A DNA stretch of 64,000 nucleotides from Notospermus geniculatus. Lineage: Eukaryota > Nemertea > Pilidiophora > Heteronemertea > Lineidae. Under the pieces are notes generated by a model that ran no database searches, was not told the origin of the DNA, and saw only the letters and a program-made list of their open reading frames with translations. Shown here piece by piece: positions 1-12,304 of the stretch. Numbering within the stretch: position 1 is the first letter of the stretch; each line of letters begins with the position of its first letter. The DNA is taken from assembly GCA_002633025.1 (NCBI GenBank), contig NMRB01000038.1, positions 67,177 through 131,176 of the forward strand, in the 5' to 3' direction. Made by a program: the position numbers and the translations under genes.

Positions 1-19
1 GTCATGCCCCCCCCCCCCC

Positions 20-28
20 NNNNNNNNN
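20..28. other. Assembly gap in poly-C
   Basis: Nine N bases sit inside a C homopolymer. This is most likely a sequencing or assembly break at a homopolymer and not a biological boundary. Confidence 0.95.
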
Positions 29-30
29 CC

Positions 31-1128
31 CCCCGATATGAGATGCCCCATAACAATAGATTCTGACGGAATAAGGACTTCTGAACAGAACATCTGTTGC
101 CAGATGTCCCCTGAACAAAAGAAGCGGGCATCTGATATCGGAGGCATTACATGACACCGGAAGTGAAGGATCGAGGGCTATGCATAGGCAGAGGTAGGCT
201 CAAATATACTGTGTCTGTATCCAAAGAAATTGCATGCAATCTACGTCAAAAAATGGAGAAGTCCAAACGAAAACTAATTCCGCATAACATGGCAATTGAC
301 AACACATGCAGCGATTTTTCCTCAAAATGAATATTAGCTCCAGTCGTGTCAAAAGAAAGAGAAAGCACAAAAATTGACACACAAAATGATAACATACAGA
401 AAGTAAACTTTCAGAATACTTGCAAATTTTCGACCCCAACCGGGGTCTTCTTCAGGCTGGCACTTTACACTATAAAAATTTAGAAAACACAGCTGGAACC
501 CAAATGTATAGATATAAAGTAACCTGCACAAACAGGACGTGTCAACAGTTATGGAAGGAAAAGGGTCCAAGCCCCATAAATTGGTTGCTCGAACAAACAG
601 CCAAAAGTAGGTATGTAATTTAATTAGTGCATCTAAACCTTGACTAGGCTGAAAGGAAATGGGTTTTATAAATTATAGTACGGTTTATTTGTAATAAGCA
701 AACGTATGAAATGGTGATAACATATTTGACATGTAAAAATGAAATGAAGACAAAAGACACAACAAAGACTGCCAAAGACACAATAGGCCCAAAGAATGGC
801 GTTAGACAAGATGAACAGATAGAAAGGAAGGCTAGGTGAACGGCAACTGCAAACCACTGACCAACGAAAGAAAAGGAAAAGGGCAATTGAAGACAAAGGC
901 CTAGAAAAGGGGAAACTAAGGCGGAAAAGGGTGAGGAAGGAACCCCAAGCAAAACTCTTTGGCCCTGACACTGAAGTTGGTAAGGGGGAGCTACGGGGTT
1001 ATCAGAAACTCAGCACCTGGTGTTGAGGTCTCAGGGGGTGATAGTTTTAAGGGTCCACATCCACCGTAACTCTGTTTTGAGGAGCGTCGTCTCATCCGGA
1101 CATGTCTCCAGTATGATGAACATCAGGG
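31..1128. other. No gene recognised
   Basis: The open frames here are short and lack recognisable domains. The first 180 bases hold words (ACAATAGATT, GACGGAATAA, ACACCGG) shared with the TGTAA...TTACA MITE family seen later in the window, so they are probably a decayed member. A short hairpin at 417-452 is listed separately. Confidence 0.5.
417..452 (-). repeat. GACCCC hairpin repeat, copy 1
   Basis: On the minus strand the order is CTGAAGA, then GACCCC, a 4-base loop, GGGGTC and GAAA. The same arrangement recurs at 17160-17300 and 30025-30230, which marks it as a repeat family and not chance. The flanks of this copy do not form a long palindrome as the others do. Confidence 0.5.
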
Positions 1129-1274
1129 CCCGGTTGCACAAAAGCATACTAGGCGTAGTATCATTCTATCTCCTAGTTGGCTTCTAACTTTGTATGTGTT
1201 TGTATAGGAAGTTAAAAGCCAACTAAGAAATAGAATGATACTACGCCTAGTATGCTTTTGTGCAACTCGGCCCA
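1129..1274. mobile_element. Palindromic MITE, GGGCC ends
   Basis: The two halves are near-perfect inverted repeats over about 60 bp: GGGCCCGGTTGCACAAAAGC on the left is matched by its complement at the right end. The GGGCC terminus and snap-back structure resemble Harbinger/ISL2EU-type MITEs. There is no coding capacity and no clear target duplication. Confidence 0.8.
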
Positions 1275-1458
1275 GGTCCTTGACAGAGTGTCGTGGCAGT
1301 TTGAAATGGGCATAGAGTAACGAGCAGTCACGGTCATCTTCTATCCCCCGTCTGATGTTGGATTTGTGGTTATTCAGCTCCGGTCGTGCATGTGCATAGC
1401 GAGCGCAACCACCTCTGGGGGCATATCGATTTAGCGGAACCTGCGGAAACTACGGAAA

Positions 1459-2043
1459 CTGGGGCCTGTTTCATAAAACTTTTTAAAGTATCCTTAGCGC
1501 TAATGGAAGCTCCTAATGACACTGACCGTTTCAGGAAGCTTGTTTTATTTATGTTAAATTAATGTTACTTTTAAGGAGCGTTTCAGAAAGTGTCATTAAC
1601 CTGCTGTACTAGCATTAAAATTAAAGGAAGGTAGGGGTACCTTTAAGGCCCTAATTGCGCTCTTTTAGCGTTGGACTTCGCCGAAGACTGACGTTTGGCG
1701 ATGTTGCGGCCCCATTTTCAACGCCGTCAGGCCCGTTTCCACTGAAGCCTTGTTCACACTGGCGGCGCAGTGCGATGAGAAATTTTTCTGTTAAGCCTAT
1801 AAAGCCTTGTTCACACTGCGAGCGCGGTGCGATGCGAAATTTTTCGCGCCTGATTGTGTCCATGGTACGGGCCAGCCTATCTCCCTCCGGCTTCGCAGTC
1901 CAACCAGAATGCCTCCCAACAATAGACTTTCACGGAATAAGCGGCAGTTACAATGGGACATGCATCTGCTGACAAAGGACTGCCGTGACCAAATGCCTCC
2001 CATACAATAGAAGGGATACATCAGAGACGGGATGCATTTGATT
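1459..2043. other. MITE fragments, no gene
   Basis: The stretch opens with a GGGGCCTGTTTCATAAAAC terminus typical of a MITE without a convincing partner end. At 1730-1850 it contains GCCCGTTTCCACTGAAGC and two TTCACACTG-type stems related to the units of the palindrome array at 43655-46025. At 1918-2010 are CAATAGA/GGAATAAGCGGC words of the CCGG-targeting MITE family. No coding region is convincing. Confidence 0.5.
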
Positions 2044-2109
2044 ATATTACACCTGGACCCTCTGATCAGGAGTCCGTCTCGCTAACCACTAGACCACTAC
2101 GCGGCTCCT
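2044..2109 (-). repeat. tRNA-like SINE head (degenerate)
   Basis: The minus strand starts GGAGCCGCGTAGTGG and carries an A-box-like TAGTGGTTAGCGAGACGG. The expected B-box position reads GGGTCCAGGTG, which is decayed. It resembles the head of the SINE at 18300-18714. It is not a functional tRNA because the acceptor and T arms do not pair. Confidence 0.55.
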
Positions 2110-2708
2110 CCAATGTGACACTGGTGACATCACAACTCATGGCAATAGCCTCCATGGATTGATAAAAATTCAAAAGTTCACAATGAGTGGAGTGTCCTAT
2201 TAATTTCATACTTCAGCGTGGTATTCTAATTCTTTATAAGTTACTAGTACACAGTTTGAAGAGCAGTACATGAGTAGGTAACGATTCTCGCCGCCATACC
2301 TCGCGTGTCAACCTGCCGATACCAGCCGGAGATTGTCGAAAATGCACCGAATTGCGCTACATCCGGGTCTTTTCAGCTGTTCAGATCTCCGAGTAGATAA
2401 CCTAGTTCCTTGGGCGTTCGATTTGACGATGCGACACGAATCGTCAGTCAGCGGCACAGTCGGAGCCCATGGAACCAGGTTAGACAATGAGCAAGTCTAG
2501 AGACGTTTTGGGCAAGTGAATTTTGGGGTCGTGCCTCCCGTGACCTTTACATCCCAGGGATATCACCAATACCCAGACTTTCCAAAAGGTCTTCCTGTGG
2601 AATGTATTAACACCTTCATTTTTTTCTGGACACCTTGTAGAGTGACAACATTGAATTTTACATTGAATTTTTTCAGAAGTGTTAGGAGAATGCAGGCCTG
2701 AGAGATCT

Positions 2709-3303
2709 CATAACGTCATCCTGAGAACATCAGGGGTTCTTAGTGCTCGCTTCCTTCGTTACCGCACACAAACCCCTGAGGACATCCGCCCGATTTGCTG
2801 GGGTACTTGGCGCAGGAGAAAATGCGCCCAATTAGCGAACGCCATTCTGAGTCACCTTAAGATGACAGGAATTACACGTAGATTGTATCGTAGTGTCACG
2901 CACAACACAGTGCTGAAGTACCTGAACTTGCCCCACTTCACCCTAACTAGAGATCAGTTACACGTGTATTCCAACAATACACCGCTGGATTCAGCCTAAG
3001 TTGAGTTCAGCGTGTCCTACATTCATCGCAAAGAATGTATATCATTCTCAGGCCACGTCGCGACACAGACTCGCCGCTGGAGTTTTGTTTCATGTTGACT
3101 TGCTGGGTCAGCTTTGTTCAAACCTGCGTAGTTCATGTATCAATCACCGGCCTACTTGGGATGAGGTGGTGGGGATGAACATTTGCTGGAATGGCTTTGA
3201 TACTCCACCGATTACGTCGAATGTCCTCAGGGGTTTGTTTGCGGTGACGAAGGGAGCGAGCACTAAGAACCCCTGATATTCTCAGGATGCATAACGTCGT
3301 GAA
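2709..3303. mobile_element. Inverted-repeat element, about 90-bp arms
   Basis: The left arm contains ATCAGGGGTTCTTAGTGCTC followed by a CAAACCCCTGAGGACAT segment. The right arm at about 3212-3303 is its reverse complement with a few changes. The roughly 400-bp centre has short open frames only and no recognised domain. It is a non-autonomous palindromic DNA element of unknown superfamily. Confidence 0.7.
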
Positions 3304-4238
3304 GGACCCCAAAATGCTGGCCTGATACGTATTTCAAAGAATCAAGGCCTGGTTTTCAGCATACATTGAAAAAAAAACTGCAGGCTGAGGTCTAATGTAT
3401 TCAGATAGAGAATAGTACATCGTACATTTTACACTACACTAATGTCAGAGGACTTAAGCACTTTCTGAATTCGGCTTTTAAGGGGCGGTAGCCATAAGGA
3501 AGCGCACTGCAAATGGCGACTGAAAACAATTTATATTTTCTTCAAGCAAAAAGGTAGCATCGATTTCATGTATTTCTATGAAATTGCTACTCTTGTTCTA
3601 CACATCTGAATTGAAAACGATGTGCTTTCATCTTTCATTAATCAGCTAATTAAGCAAACAAAGATACCCCCATTTGACTTTTTCGTCGTAGATTTCTCGG
3701 CAACAAGGCGACTAGGACCTGGCGTTTTATCACTAAATGTTGGGGAATACATATGTAGAGGGCACGACGTTGAGTTAATATTTGCAAATTCTAATTCTTA
3801 GTAATGATAATTATGTAATTTGTGCCAAAAATTGGTCAAAAATGAACTTTTTGAATATCCCCCGAATCCTCTTGAATAGTGAAAAAATCTCAACGTTGCG
3901 CCCTGCGCACAAATATACTGCTGCCAAATGAAAAGAAACCACTGAAGTGCGATGCCTGATGGACGAGAAAGGTCTTCCCAAAATTGTCATATTTTGGCCT
4001 AAACACGCCTACACTTTTCGAAATACGCGGGCTATTAAAGTAACCTCCTTATTGTCATTAAAATGAAGAGACCACTGGGCGCATTGTGGACATCCGATTA
4101 TAGTTTTGGCAACCAACCATGATCAGCTTGTCCTTGACGCCTAATTTTATTAACAATACATGGTTACTCATAAATAAAACGGTTCAATGTTCGACCGCCG
4201 CACTATTGACGGCGCTGTATGTTTCCACTACCGCCCCC
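3304..4238. other. No gene recognised
   Basis: AT-rich sequence with no long open frame, no tandem repeat and no clear inverted repeat that I can see. Confidence 0.5.
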
Positions 4239-4241
4239 TAA

Positions 4242-4475
4242 AGCATGGCGCACACGAGCGATTTTTCGAGCGATTTTCTAGGCGACCGCAGAAGCGACTA
4301 AACATATTTTCAGTTTTTTAAAATTTTTGTTGGCTTGTTTGCGACAGATGCTTCCTTTGAAGACCAGTGATGTCGCGGATGACATCATTGATCGACCTCC
4401 AAGGTAATTATCGCAGGCGACTTAGTAGTCGCATCGGTAGTCGCCCCCATTTTAGTCGCTCGTGTGCGCCATGCT
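4242..4475. mobile_element. Palindromic MITE with TAA duplication
   Basis: The termini AGCATGGCGCACACGAGCGA and its complement are matched, and TAA flanks both ends. A TWA duplication is the PIF/Harbinger hallmark. The centre is AT-rich and non-coding. The outer stem (CACACGAGCG) follows the same design as the stems in the 43655-46025 array: a purine-C-A-C-A-C/T block followed by GCG-rich sequence. Confidence 0.75.
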
Positions 4476-5021
4476 TTAATGATGAATGACGCTAACGCCA
4501 TACGCCCGCCCTCACGACGCCGAGGTCTGCACTCGTGCAAGTGACGTCACGTAGTAATAGCACTGAAGATGAAACAAGAATGAAGAGAAGCCAACATGCC
4601 ACACGCACGTGGAACCGGCGAATAGGGCTAGTCCACAATTAAATTTTCTGTACACGTCCTGTACATCGACTGCACATACATATTGAAAAAATAATTCAAA
4701 AACTGCACATAGGAGCTGATTCAAATTTTCACAGGCTCGATCCGTACTTATTGTGAATATCATATTTGAGTTTCATTAAATTCCAGTGGTTCAAATTCGT
4801 TTTATTTGCAATTTTCTCGGACAATGTAAATATCATACGAAATCGCCGCCATTTAACTGCCCTGAAACCAGTATCCTTACACCACTGCCAAGAACGGTAA
4901 CTATCAGGCTAAAACAAAACGGGCCTATAGACTACTACATATTATGCCGATCAAAAGGAGCCAATTCTGAATAACCCCAAATTATATCTTAGCCCACAAA
5001 CATGTTACAGGGTTATCTTAA

Positions 5022-5677
5022 CCCTTTAGGGACTGAACGAAGTTGGAAAGTGTACATTTCGTAACATGAATCTCTGATGTCTGTACAAAAACGCGCCTAG
5101 CTCCGCGAAATTGCAGCCGAATCTGGCGCCAAGCCACTCAATCTGGAGGCAACGAAATGGGCCACGACCTCGTGTAGGTTTGCCTGTTCCAAAATGTCTG
5201 TGAGAGAAACAGGAGAGAGCCGAAGTTGCAAGTTCTGACGAAATAGTCGCGTTCGGCCTACGTTTTCGTCAGGTTTCCAAACTTTAAACGTCTATATCTC
5301 GATAACCGCTGCTCCTACGCGTCTCTCGCTAGGTCGAAATTGAGCCTACTTTTGTCTCCTCTTTCTTTTGGCGCTAGTCGCGTCGTCGTATCTGCTTCCG
5401 TTCCCGAGATATGGCCATTTTGTCACAACATGTCAGATTTGCACTTTGGAGTCTGTCAGTCTTGAGCCCGGGACAAAGCTTAAAATGCAATTTCACCAAG
5501 GTTTCTTCAAACAGAGCAAAACCGCGTGTTCAGAGGGGGGGGGGGTAGTCTCGCATTAAAAAACATGCAAACGTGACGTCGATCGGCCCACTGGTTACGA
5601 TTCTATGTCCGTTTGAATGTGCAAGGGTGTGTGGTACAGGCCGATCTCGCCAAACGGCGAGATCAGTCCCGAAAGGG
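5022..5677. mobile_element. TTAA-flanked element with TIRs
   Basis: Ends read CCCTTTAGGGACTGA and TCAGTCCCGAAAGGG, inverted and flanked by TTAA on both sides. A TTAA duplication fits piggyBac or Kolobok non-autonomous elements. The 650-bp interior has no recognisable transposase. Confidence 0.7.
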
Positions 5678-5692
5678 TTAATACGCACTACC

Positions 5693-6368
5693 AGGCCGAC
5701 TTCGATTGTAACTCGAGTTGGACTCGAGCGACCCGAGTTACAATCGAATTCGCGAGAGTTTGATGACGTAGGGCGGTCACGAGGTCAAATTTGACCTACT
5801 TAGGAACCCGAGTCCAACCCTCATCCAGTCGGGGGTTCGACTCGAGTAACCACGTGACAAGATGGCGGCCGAAGAAATGAAAGTGCCGCTTCAGACTTGT
5901 CAGGCCGGTTTTCGTGTTGTTAAATACGTTAAATGCTTCTCATTTCGAAGCTAATGGGGAGTAATGCTAGACGGAATAACTTCACACCACTGGAAACAGG
6001 TAATTGTCGAGTTCGACCAAATTTAGGCCGACATTCCGGACTGACTTCGCAGTTGCACACAAGTCGCTCAACTTGCTGATTCTGCTGGTCTTTTGAAGTG
6101 ATGGGCAGTCGTACCCATCTTAGGCACTGAGACACTGCCACAGCCACACAAAAAGCGTTCAAGTTGGTCAGATGTGGGCTGTGTCGTCAAGAAAGAACAT
6201 TTCATACAGAATTTAAATTAAGCGCCGCCATGTTTTGTGATTTTCATCAACTCGATCGTGTTCGAGTGGAACTCCTACTCGTCATGCGCAGTACGGGGTA
6301 TGAGTCATCACTACGTCATCCCAGGCGCTACCCTACTCGACCCTCGAGTTTGCAATCGAAGTCGGCCC
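5693..6368. mobile_element. Inverted-repeat element with self-complementary arm
   Basis: The left end AGGCCGACTTCGATTG is matched by CAATCGAAGTCGGCC at the right. The left arm also folds on itself (a TGTAACTCGAGT repeat facing its complement), and a second inverted pair (TGATGACGTAG / CTACGTCATC) lies inside. I see no coding sequence and cannot assign a superfamily. Confidence 0.65.
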
Positions 6369-6490
6369 CAGCTACAGCACTACCAGCGTGGTCCCACTGT
6401 ACAGTTTTTCCAGGACCCAGAATGATGGGAACAGGGGGCAGTGAATTTTGGTGTTCGTAAGGAATCATGTTGGAAGTGGGCACTGTGTGG

Positions 6491-6548
6491 ACCTCTCCTC
6501 ACACTCGACAGCTATAGTAAAGCTGTCGAATGTGAGGAGAGGCCCACT
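6491..6548. repeat. Perfect-stem hairpin
   Basis: A 24-bp stem (ending GTCGACAGCT-like sequence facing its complement) closes over a tiny loop around GCTATAGTAAAGC. It may be a minimal MITE remnant or a structured locus. No partner copy was found in the window. Confidence 0.7.
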
Positions 6549-6711
6549 CACTGGCCACGTGTCCACGTTTTGTTATGTCAGATCATGCAGCGAGAATGGA
6601 GTTGCTGCGGTTTTGGGCAGGGGAAAGGAAAATAATAGCGGGGCAAGACTACTTACAAACACAGAAAACCTACATAAAAGAAAAAAAATGGTGAGAAAAA
6701 AATTCTTCCCC

Positions 6712-6795
6712 CAACCGGACTCGAACCCACCACAGATGTCGGAAACCATTCATTGGCGAGTGCTCTAACCACTGGGCCAGCGGGATCGCCCCGAC
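6712..6795 (-). repeat. tRNA-like sequence (SINE head or pseudo-tRNA)
   Basis: Read on the minus strand it has an A box TGGCCCAGTGGTTAGAGC and a B box GGTTCGAGTCC at tRNA-like spacing. The acceptor arms do not pair cleanly, so a tRNA-derived SINE or pseudogene is more likely than a working tRNA. Confidence 0.6.
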
Positions 6796-6799
6796 AACA

Positions 6800-8160
6800 G
6801 GGAATATTTAGTGATACAAATGCGGCGATGGCGTAATTCACAATTTAATCCGCTTTTAGGAATAGATTGGGCTGAACTAAGTAGGTAACGATTTTAATTA
6901 TTTTTGGCGTGCCCTCGTTATTTCTTAACAACGTTCAATTGTAATAATTATACCTCAATAGGGAAGCATTACATGACTATCAATGCATGAATAAGCCGTC
7001 TGACTTTATGCGTTGGAAAGAGTGACAGGTTCCGAGCGTTCTTCGGCATACTTCGGAAGCCCTTCGGCGAGCTCATGAATATATAATTCTCAATATGATG
7101 ACGTATACGACAAATTTTTTGAATTCTTTTTCGCCTGTAAATCATATTTCACAAATGCTTTGAAAGACCCACCCGACCTGAACAGCATTGAATAACCTTC
7201 CGCAGGTCTCCATAAAGAAATTGCGCCTTCAAACCGCATAGAACGACCATTTCGTGCAGTTTTTGGTCATGCGGTCAGATCTCGTCTCTAAGGTGGTATG
7301 AATCGATGTGACCCGTGTTAGTGTTTCGTCGCGCTTCGCGCATTTGCCGCTCCGCGGCGTTCAGGGTCCTTGCGTCTAGCAGTAGGACTTCATGGACGAT
7401 CATGAGATGGACGGATGGGATTGGGTCTGACACGGGCAGGAAGTCAGGATATCACCAATCGACACGATCGAGGGTATAGTGTGGCTTTTCTCCTTCAGCT
7501 TGTTTGCTAGAAGTGTTAGTTCTTTATACAGTGAATATGTCCATAAAGACATCAAACCCCTAAAGGTTTCACTTGGTTTGCGAAATTCTGAGAAAAACGT
7601 GATACCCACAGAAATTTTCAATGAAACCTCCTCCAATTGTTTTATATGATAGCTATGGGTCTTCTCCATGATGTGTGAAAATTCCATACGATTCCATTCA
7701 GGTGATATGGAACATTTAGCAGACAGTATCCTTCCGCACAATGTGTCGCTCGGGTATCTGCTATACAGTTAGATAGGCTACTGTAGGCCTACATATGTAC
7801 AGGGATGTGACCAACAGGTTTATCAAGCCCTGACACCTTTATGAATTGGTCATTCTTCACAAATTTGGGCTCAGCACGACTGTTCGAACCTAGTGCTTCG
7901 TGTACACGTCTATCTCGTGAAGCGTGATGACCATATATGGCAAACGTTGTGGTTAGTTTGCGGTTTGAGGTCAAAAACCGGGAGGATTCATCTAGAAGTA
8001 CACAAACAAGTATTCTCCCCGCCGATTCAACCTTGATTAGACAAGCAGTAATCATGGTAATACTAATACATTACAGAATCATTTTCATCATCATCATTAT
8101 CATCATCTTCAGCGTCATGTTCCTTCAGGAACTTTGCTGCTCGAATTGATTGCGCGAGGG
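6800..8160. other. No recognised gene; one unexplained ORF
   Basis: The longest frame is a 113-codon minus-strand ORF at 7400-7741, lysine- and serine-rich, with no motif I can name and no supporting splice signals. It may be noise. The stretch otherwise holds no recognised repeat except the TCA microsatellite at 8083-8116. Confidence 0.4.
8083..8116. repeat. TCA/ATC microsatellite
   Basis: An imperfect trinucleotide run of TCATCATCATTATCATCATC type. Confidence 0.85.
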
Positions 8161-8306
8161 GCGTTGCGGTAAAAAAGTCTCACATATAAGTTCCAATTCA
8201 CAATATCCTCTTGAAGTTCATAATCCCTGTGTGTTGCAACCGCATGTTCAAAGTCTAAATAGATACAATATATACAGTAATCTAACATGTCCTAAATCTC
8301 CACTCC

Positions 8307-9237
8307 TTAAAAAATATACAAGAGATCGGTCCCCTTCCAATAAGCATGCAATCTGCCTTTGAAAATGTTCACATTGGTAGAATCAATAATATGCTGGGGA
8401 AGGTTATTCCATTGTGCTACAACACGATTGCTGAAGAAATGCCTCCTACTCTCGAGTCTCGACCTATGAACTACTAATTTTTTAGTATGTCCACGAGTAG
8501 GCAAAGTTGAGAATTCAAAATCCACATTTGCATCTAATAGGCCATTCACTATTTTATACGTTGTGATCAAATCCCCGCGCAGACGCCTTGCTGCAAGAGA
8601 CATTAGGCCCAAGCTCTTGAGCCGATCCTTATAAGATAGATTCTGCATACCAGGTACCAGTTTGGTCGCATTCCGTTGGACCCTCTCAATCGTCTCGATG
8701 TCCCTCCGCAGCCTGGGACTCCACACTTCCTGAGCATACTCCAGGTGTGGTCTTACCACCGCTTTGTACAAGAGCAAAAAGGTTGAACGATCAATGCTTG
8801 TAAAAGTCCTTCGTATTGATGCTAAAATTCCATTCGCTTTCTTTGTCACTTCTGTCGTATGGGTGGAAAATGTTAGTTTGTTGTCCACAATTACACCTAA
8901 ATCTTTCTCCTTATCAACAGTTTCAATCACACTCATTTGGTTGGTTTGCTTATCCCATAGCCTATACTCCGGTATATCCGCCAGTTGCCTGGTACCCAGT
9001 GGTAAATGCTTACATTTAGGCGGTTGAAAACCCATTTGCCATCGCTTGGCCCAATCTTTCCTACCTAAATCTTCTTGCAGTAGTTGCTCGTCATTCCTGT
9101 CCTTTATTATGTTAAAAAGCTTTGCGTCGTCAGCAAACAGATTCATCGAACATAAGGAACTATCAGGCAGGTCATTAATGTATATCACAAACAATACCGG
9201 TCCCAGCACACTGCCTTGCGGCACTCCGCTCACCACA
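8307..9237 (-). pseudogene. LINE reverse transcriptase, C-terminal half
   Basis: This open frame starts inside the palm of a non-LTR retrotransposon RT. It has SGVPQGSVLGP, then the catalytic FADDAKLF box, then the KDLGVIVDNKL thumb region and the typical C-terminal RNATKLV...RRLRGDLI...W and FKGRLHAYWK signatures of CR1/Jockey-type LINEs. It is about 309 codons without a stop. It would copy its own mRNA at a nicked target. The N-terminal half continues at 10261-10800 beyond a 1-kb TTAA element inserted in the coding region. That insertion, a frameshift and a missing 5' region make it a dead, 5'-truncated copy. The exact clade is my inference. Confidence 0.92.
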
Positions 9238-9241
9238 TTAA

Positions 9242-10256
9242 AGCTGACATGTTTGCATTACGCCAGGGCTTCGGGTGAATAAAAAAATACCTACCACGCC
9301 ACAGCGCGTGGCGCGGCAGGTAGACGAAGTTCAAACGTCGAGGTCTTTCATCAAACACCTCTCTCAGACCACCATTACCCCAAATACCTCCCAGGTGTCG
9401 CTGTCATTCGGATGAAAGCTGTCGAACTGGAAGGATGGCGAGTGCTCCGCAGGTTAGTACAAGTACAATGCTGTAGGCATACACAGACAATAGGGCGGGT
9501 CAAGCCTAGGCCTATACAATGTAGGCCTACATGTAGATCCAACTACAGGCAGCTATTGACGACTAAGCACTTGCGAAAAGTAGCCCTCAACACTCCCCAC
9601 TCCCTAACAGAAAACACAAAAAATAACCATGACATGTCAAACGGATAATATTCCAACTTACCTGCATAACGTGAACCACTTTGTAAACTCCAAAAGGGCA
9701 CATAAAATCCAATTTACATGCCATGCTGACAAAATTCCTCACCCTTCCGCCATTTTTCTTCCACTGACCAACGCCCCTGAGTGCATGACCCCATACTAGG
9801 CCTACTCTGTCAACATGTCCAGGCCTCATGCTCTTTATTGAATCCGAAATAGATTCGGTCAGCTCGGGTGCGTCGTCCGCCCTTTCAATTATACGCATGA
9901 TGCAAAAGGTTGTGGGATTTGAAACATTCCAGGACGCATAACTTTGTCGTCAATAGCTGCCTGTAGTTGGAACTACATGTACATTGTATAGGCCTAGGCT
10001 TGACCCTTTGTCTACGTATGCCTACAGCACTGTACTTGTACTAACCTGCGGCGCACTCGTCATCCTTCCAGCTCGATGTTTTTCATCCAAATGACAGCGA
10101 CACCTGGGAGGTATTTGGGGTAATGGTGGTCTGAGAGAGGTGTTTGATGAAAGACCTCGACGTTTGAACTTCATCTACCTGCCGCGTCACACGCTGTGGC
10201 GTGGCAGGTATTTTTTTATTAAACCAAAGCTCTGGCGTAATGCAAACATGTCAGCT
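9242..10256. mobile_element. TTAA-flanked palindromic element, copy 1
   Basis: Both ends read AGCTGACATGTTTGCATTAC in inverted orientation, and TTAA lies at 9238-9241 and 10257-10260. Arms of about 330 bp pair along their length and include a local hairpin (ACCTGCCRCG...CGTGGCAGGT). It sits inside a LINE RT gene, which shows it is a real insertion. A second copy is at 58059-59063. TTAA duplication is diagnostic of piggyBac or Kolobok-like cut-and-paste elements. No transposase is present, so it is non-autonomous. The centre carries an exon-like ORF. Confidence 0.9.
9662..9898 (-). pseudogene. Exon-like ORF inside the TTAA element, copy 1
   Basis: Reading minus from ATG at 9898, the frame opens MRIIERADDAPELT and runs to an HVMQ end followed immediately by a GTAAG splice donor. 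The matching segment in copy 2 (58405-58646) has the same ends. Between the copies the middle is displaced by indels, but both return to the shared VRNF/IRNF...CKLD frame. Copy 1 has lost the acceptor CAG seen in copy 2 (CAA here). The protein is not one I recognise. It could be a captured host exon or the first exon of the parent transposon. Confidence 0.5.
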
Positions 10257-10260
10257 TTAA

Positions 10261-10800
10261 CTAACTCGGATCTCACTCCGTTTACTTCCACATATTGCAT
10301 TCTCCCGTACACGCAATCGCCAATCCCAGGAAATGTTCACTAATTCCAAAGCTCTTGACCTTCGCCAATAATCTACGGTGGGGCACTGAGTCAAAGGCCT
10401 TGGCAAAGTCAAGATATATTGTGTCCACATTATCTCCATTATCCAAGGCCCTGGACCACACCTCAACAGTTTCCAGCAGATTAGTCACACAATTTCTCTT
10501 GCTCACAAAGCCGTGCTGTTCTCTACTTATAAGCTTATTGCACTCCAAATGATTTATGATACTATCTCGAAGTATCTGCTCCATCACTTTTCCGCATATT
10601 GGAGTCAAACTGACAGGCCTATAGTTGTTTGGTAGTCTCCTATCTCCCTTTTTAAAGAGAGCTGTTACTCTGGCCAGTTTCCAGTCTGTGGGAACAGATT
10701 TCTGAGCCAGGCTCATATTAAATAACTGAGTCAGTGGTGGTGCTATATACTCCCTCAGTTCATATAACACCATTGGATGAATGGTATCGGGCCCGGTGCA
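10261..10800 (-). pseudogene. LINE reverse transcriptase, N-terminal half
   Basis: The frame begins at the fingers domain (GPDTIHPMVLYEL), then WKLARVTALFKKGDRR, NNYRPVSLTPICGKVMEQIL, REQHGFVSKRNCVTNL and the first catalytic box YLDFAKAFDSVPHRRL. Near 10330 a single-base-scale shift moves the conserved sequence into another frame, which then runs into the TTAA insertion at 10260 and resumes at 9237. The endonuclease and 5' part are missing upstream of about 10800, as in the usual 5' truncation of LINE copies. Same element as 8307-9237. Confidence 0.9.
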
Positions 10801-10824
10801 TTCAAAAACAATACTAACACTCAT

Positions 10825-12300
10825 TTAACGTACATCAACGTCATCAGATATACATATACGTTGAGGAAAATTCTTATTTTATTCCTTTGGCCATAATTAC
10901 CGTAATCAATTAAATATTCTTTCTACAAATACGCACACATCGCGCAAGTCATGTACGTATTACTGCTCAGACCAAGTACATTGCGTTTCTGTGAAAATAA
11001 TGTATATTCAAATAACGAAACTATGGCAAAACAAATCAAATAAGATTTATATGCAACATGTTTGCAATGATACCAAATGGAGTTTTTGAAACTCAGACGA
11101 CGAGTGGTGTATTATTTGTTGATGCCAAAGTTTTTGCCATTGTACCATATATTTCAACTGGGCGCAAGCACTAAAGAGCCCAAACCAACCTCATACTCAG
11201 GTTCTTGCGGATTGTACTAGGTCTATCAGGCTCTGTCACTTGGACACTATCTCTTGATGTGTCTCGATTGAAAGACTGAGATTGAATACAGTGGCGCCAC
11301 CAAATAGGCCGGTAGTCTATCATGTTCTAAATAACTCCGAAGGGCGTTCGCACTTCTGCAGACCAGCATACAGCGGCGCGGTGGTTTTTGTTCATTCACG
11401 TCAGCTTTAATTGGTGTTGAATGCGGGACCTTAGACAGACGAAAGCAAAGTAATAGACAATATTTGAATTGAATTGAATTGATCGGTTGCTTATCTATTT
11501 CTGCTTGTACTGGTATTATATAGATACAATTGGAATAAACATCAATTTTTCCAAAACAAAGGGTTCATACAATTTGAATGAACATCTTTGAAAAATTTAT
11601 GAAGTGTATCCCCCCCCCCCCCCACAAGGTGTACGCAGGCAGGTTCGAGGGTCTACGAAATCGCTCTGTTCAGCAAGAAAGAATTCTTGTTCAAAAGTGG
11701 TCGGAAGACGGCCAGGATGGATAAAAAGTCGTCACAGTTATATTGCGACAGAGAACTTTTTCGCCGCTTAACGATAAACACTAAACGCCAACGCTATTTC
11801 TGACGTACACTTGTAAAAAAATTACGTTAACGTTAGTGTACTGGTCGAAGCGCATCGGCCGTGCCAGTCAAGGTGTCTGAACAGGGGTCAAACGCCGCCA
11901 TCTTGAATCGATTACCGTGTCATTGTCATTGTCATGTAGGGACCATCTTGATATCACTGAGTTTGTAGGATATTTTTACTTCTATCTACCTGTATCTTCT
12001 TCCACACCCAATTGCCATACGATTGCAAGAAAACTACTCAATGACCTCAAAATCAAGCAATCCCATCATATAGATCGAACTTTTCTCCAGCTCTGAAAGG
12101 TTAGATACTTTTAAAAAACTATAAACTTTTCAATGACTTTGAAGAGTTTTTTGTCACTAATGCCCCATGCGTTGAAATGCATAAATTTGCATGATAAAGG
12201 CAGGGCATTTTCTGTCCCTAAGTTGTCACCGGCCAAAACTCTTTACCTGAAACACTGGATTTTCTCCATCAGGGCCAAAGCCAAAGCGTTATTGACACTG
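10825..12300. other. No gene recognised
   Basis: AT-rich DNA with a TTGAAT pentamer patch near 11466 and a C14 run near 11611. No long ORF, inverted repeat or RNA gene is visible. Confidence 0.5.
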
Positions 12301-12304
12301 GTAA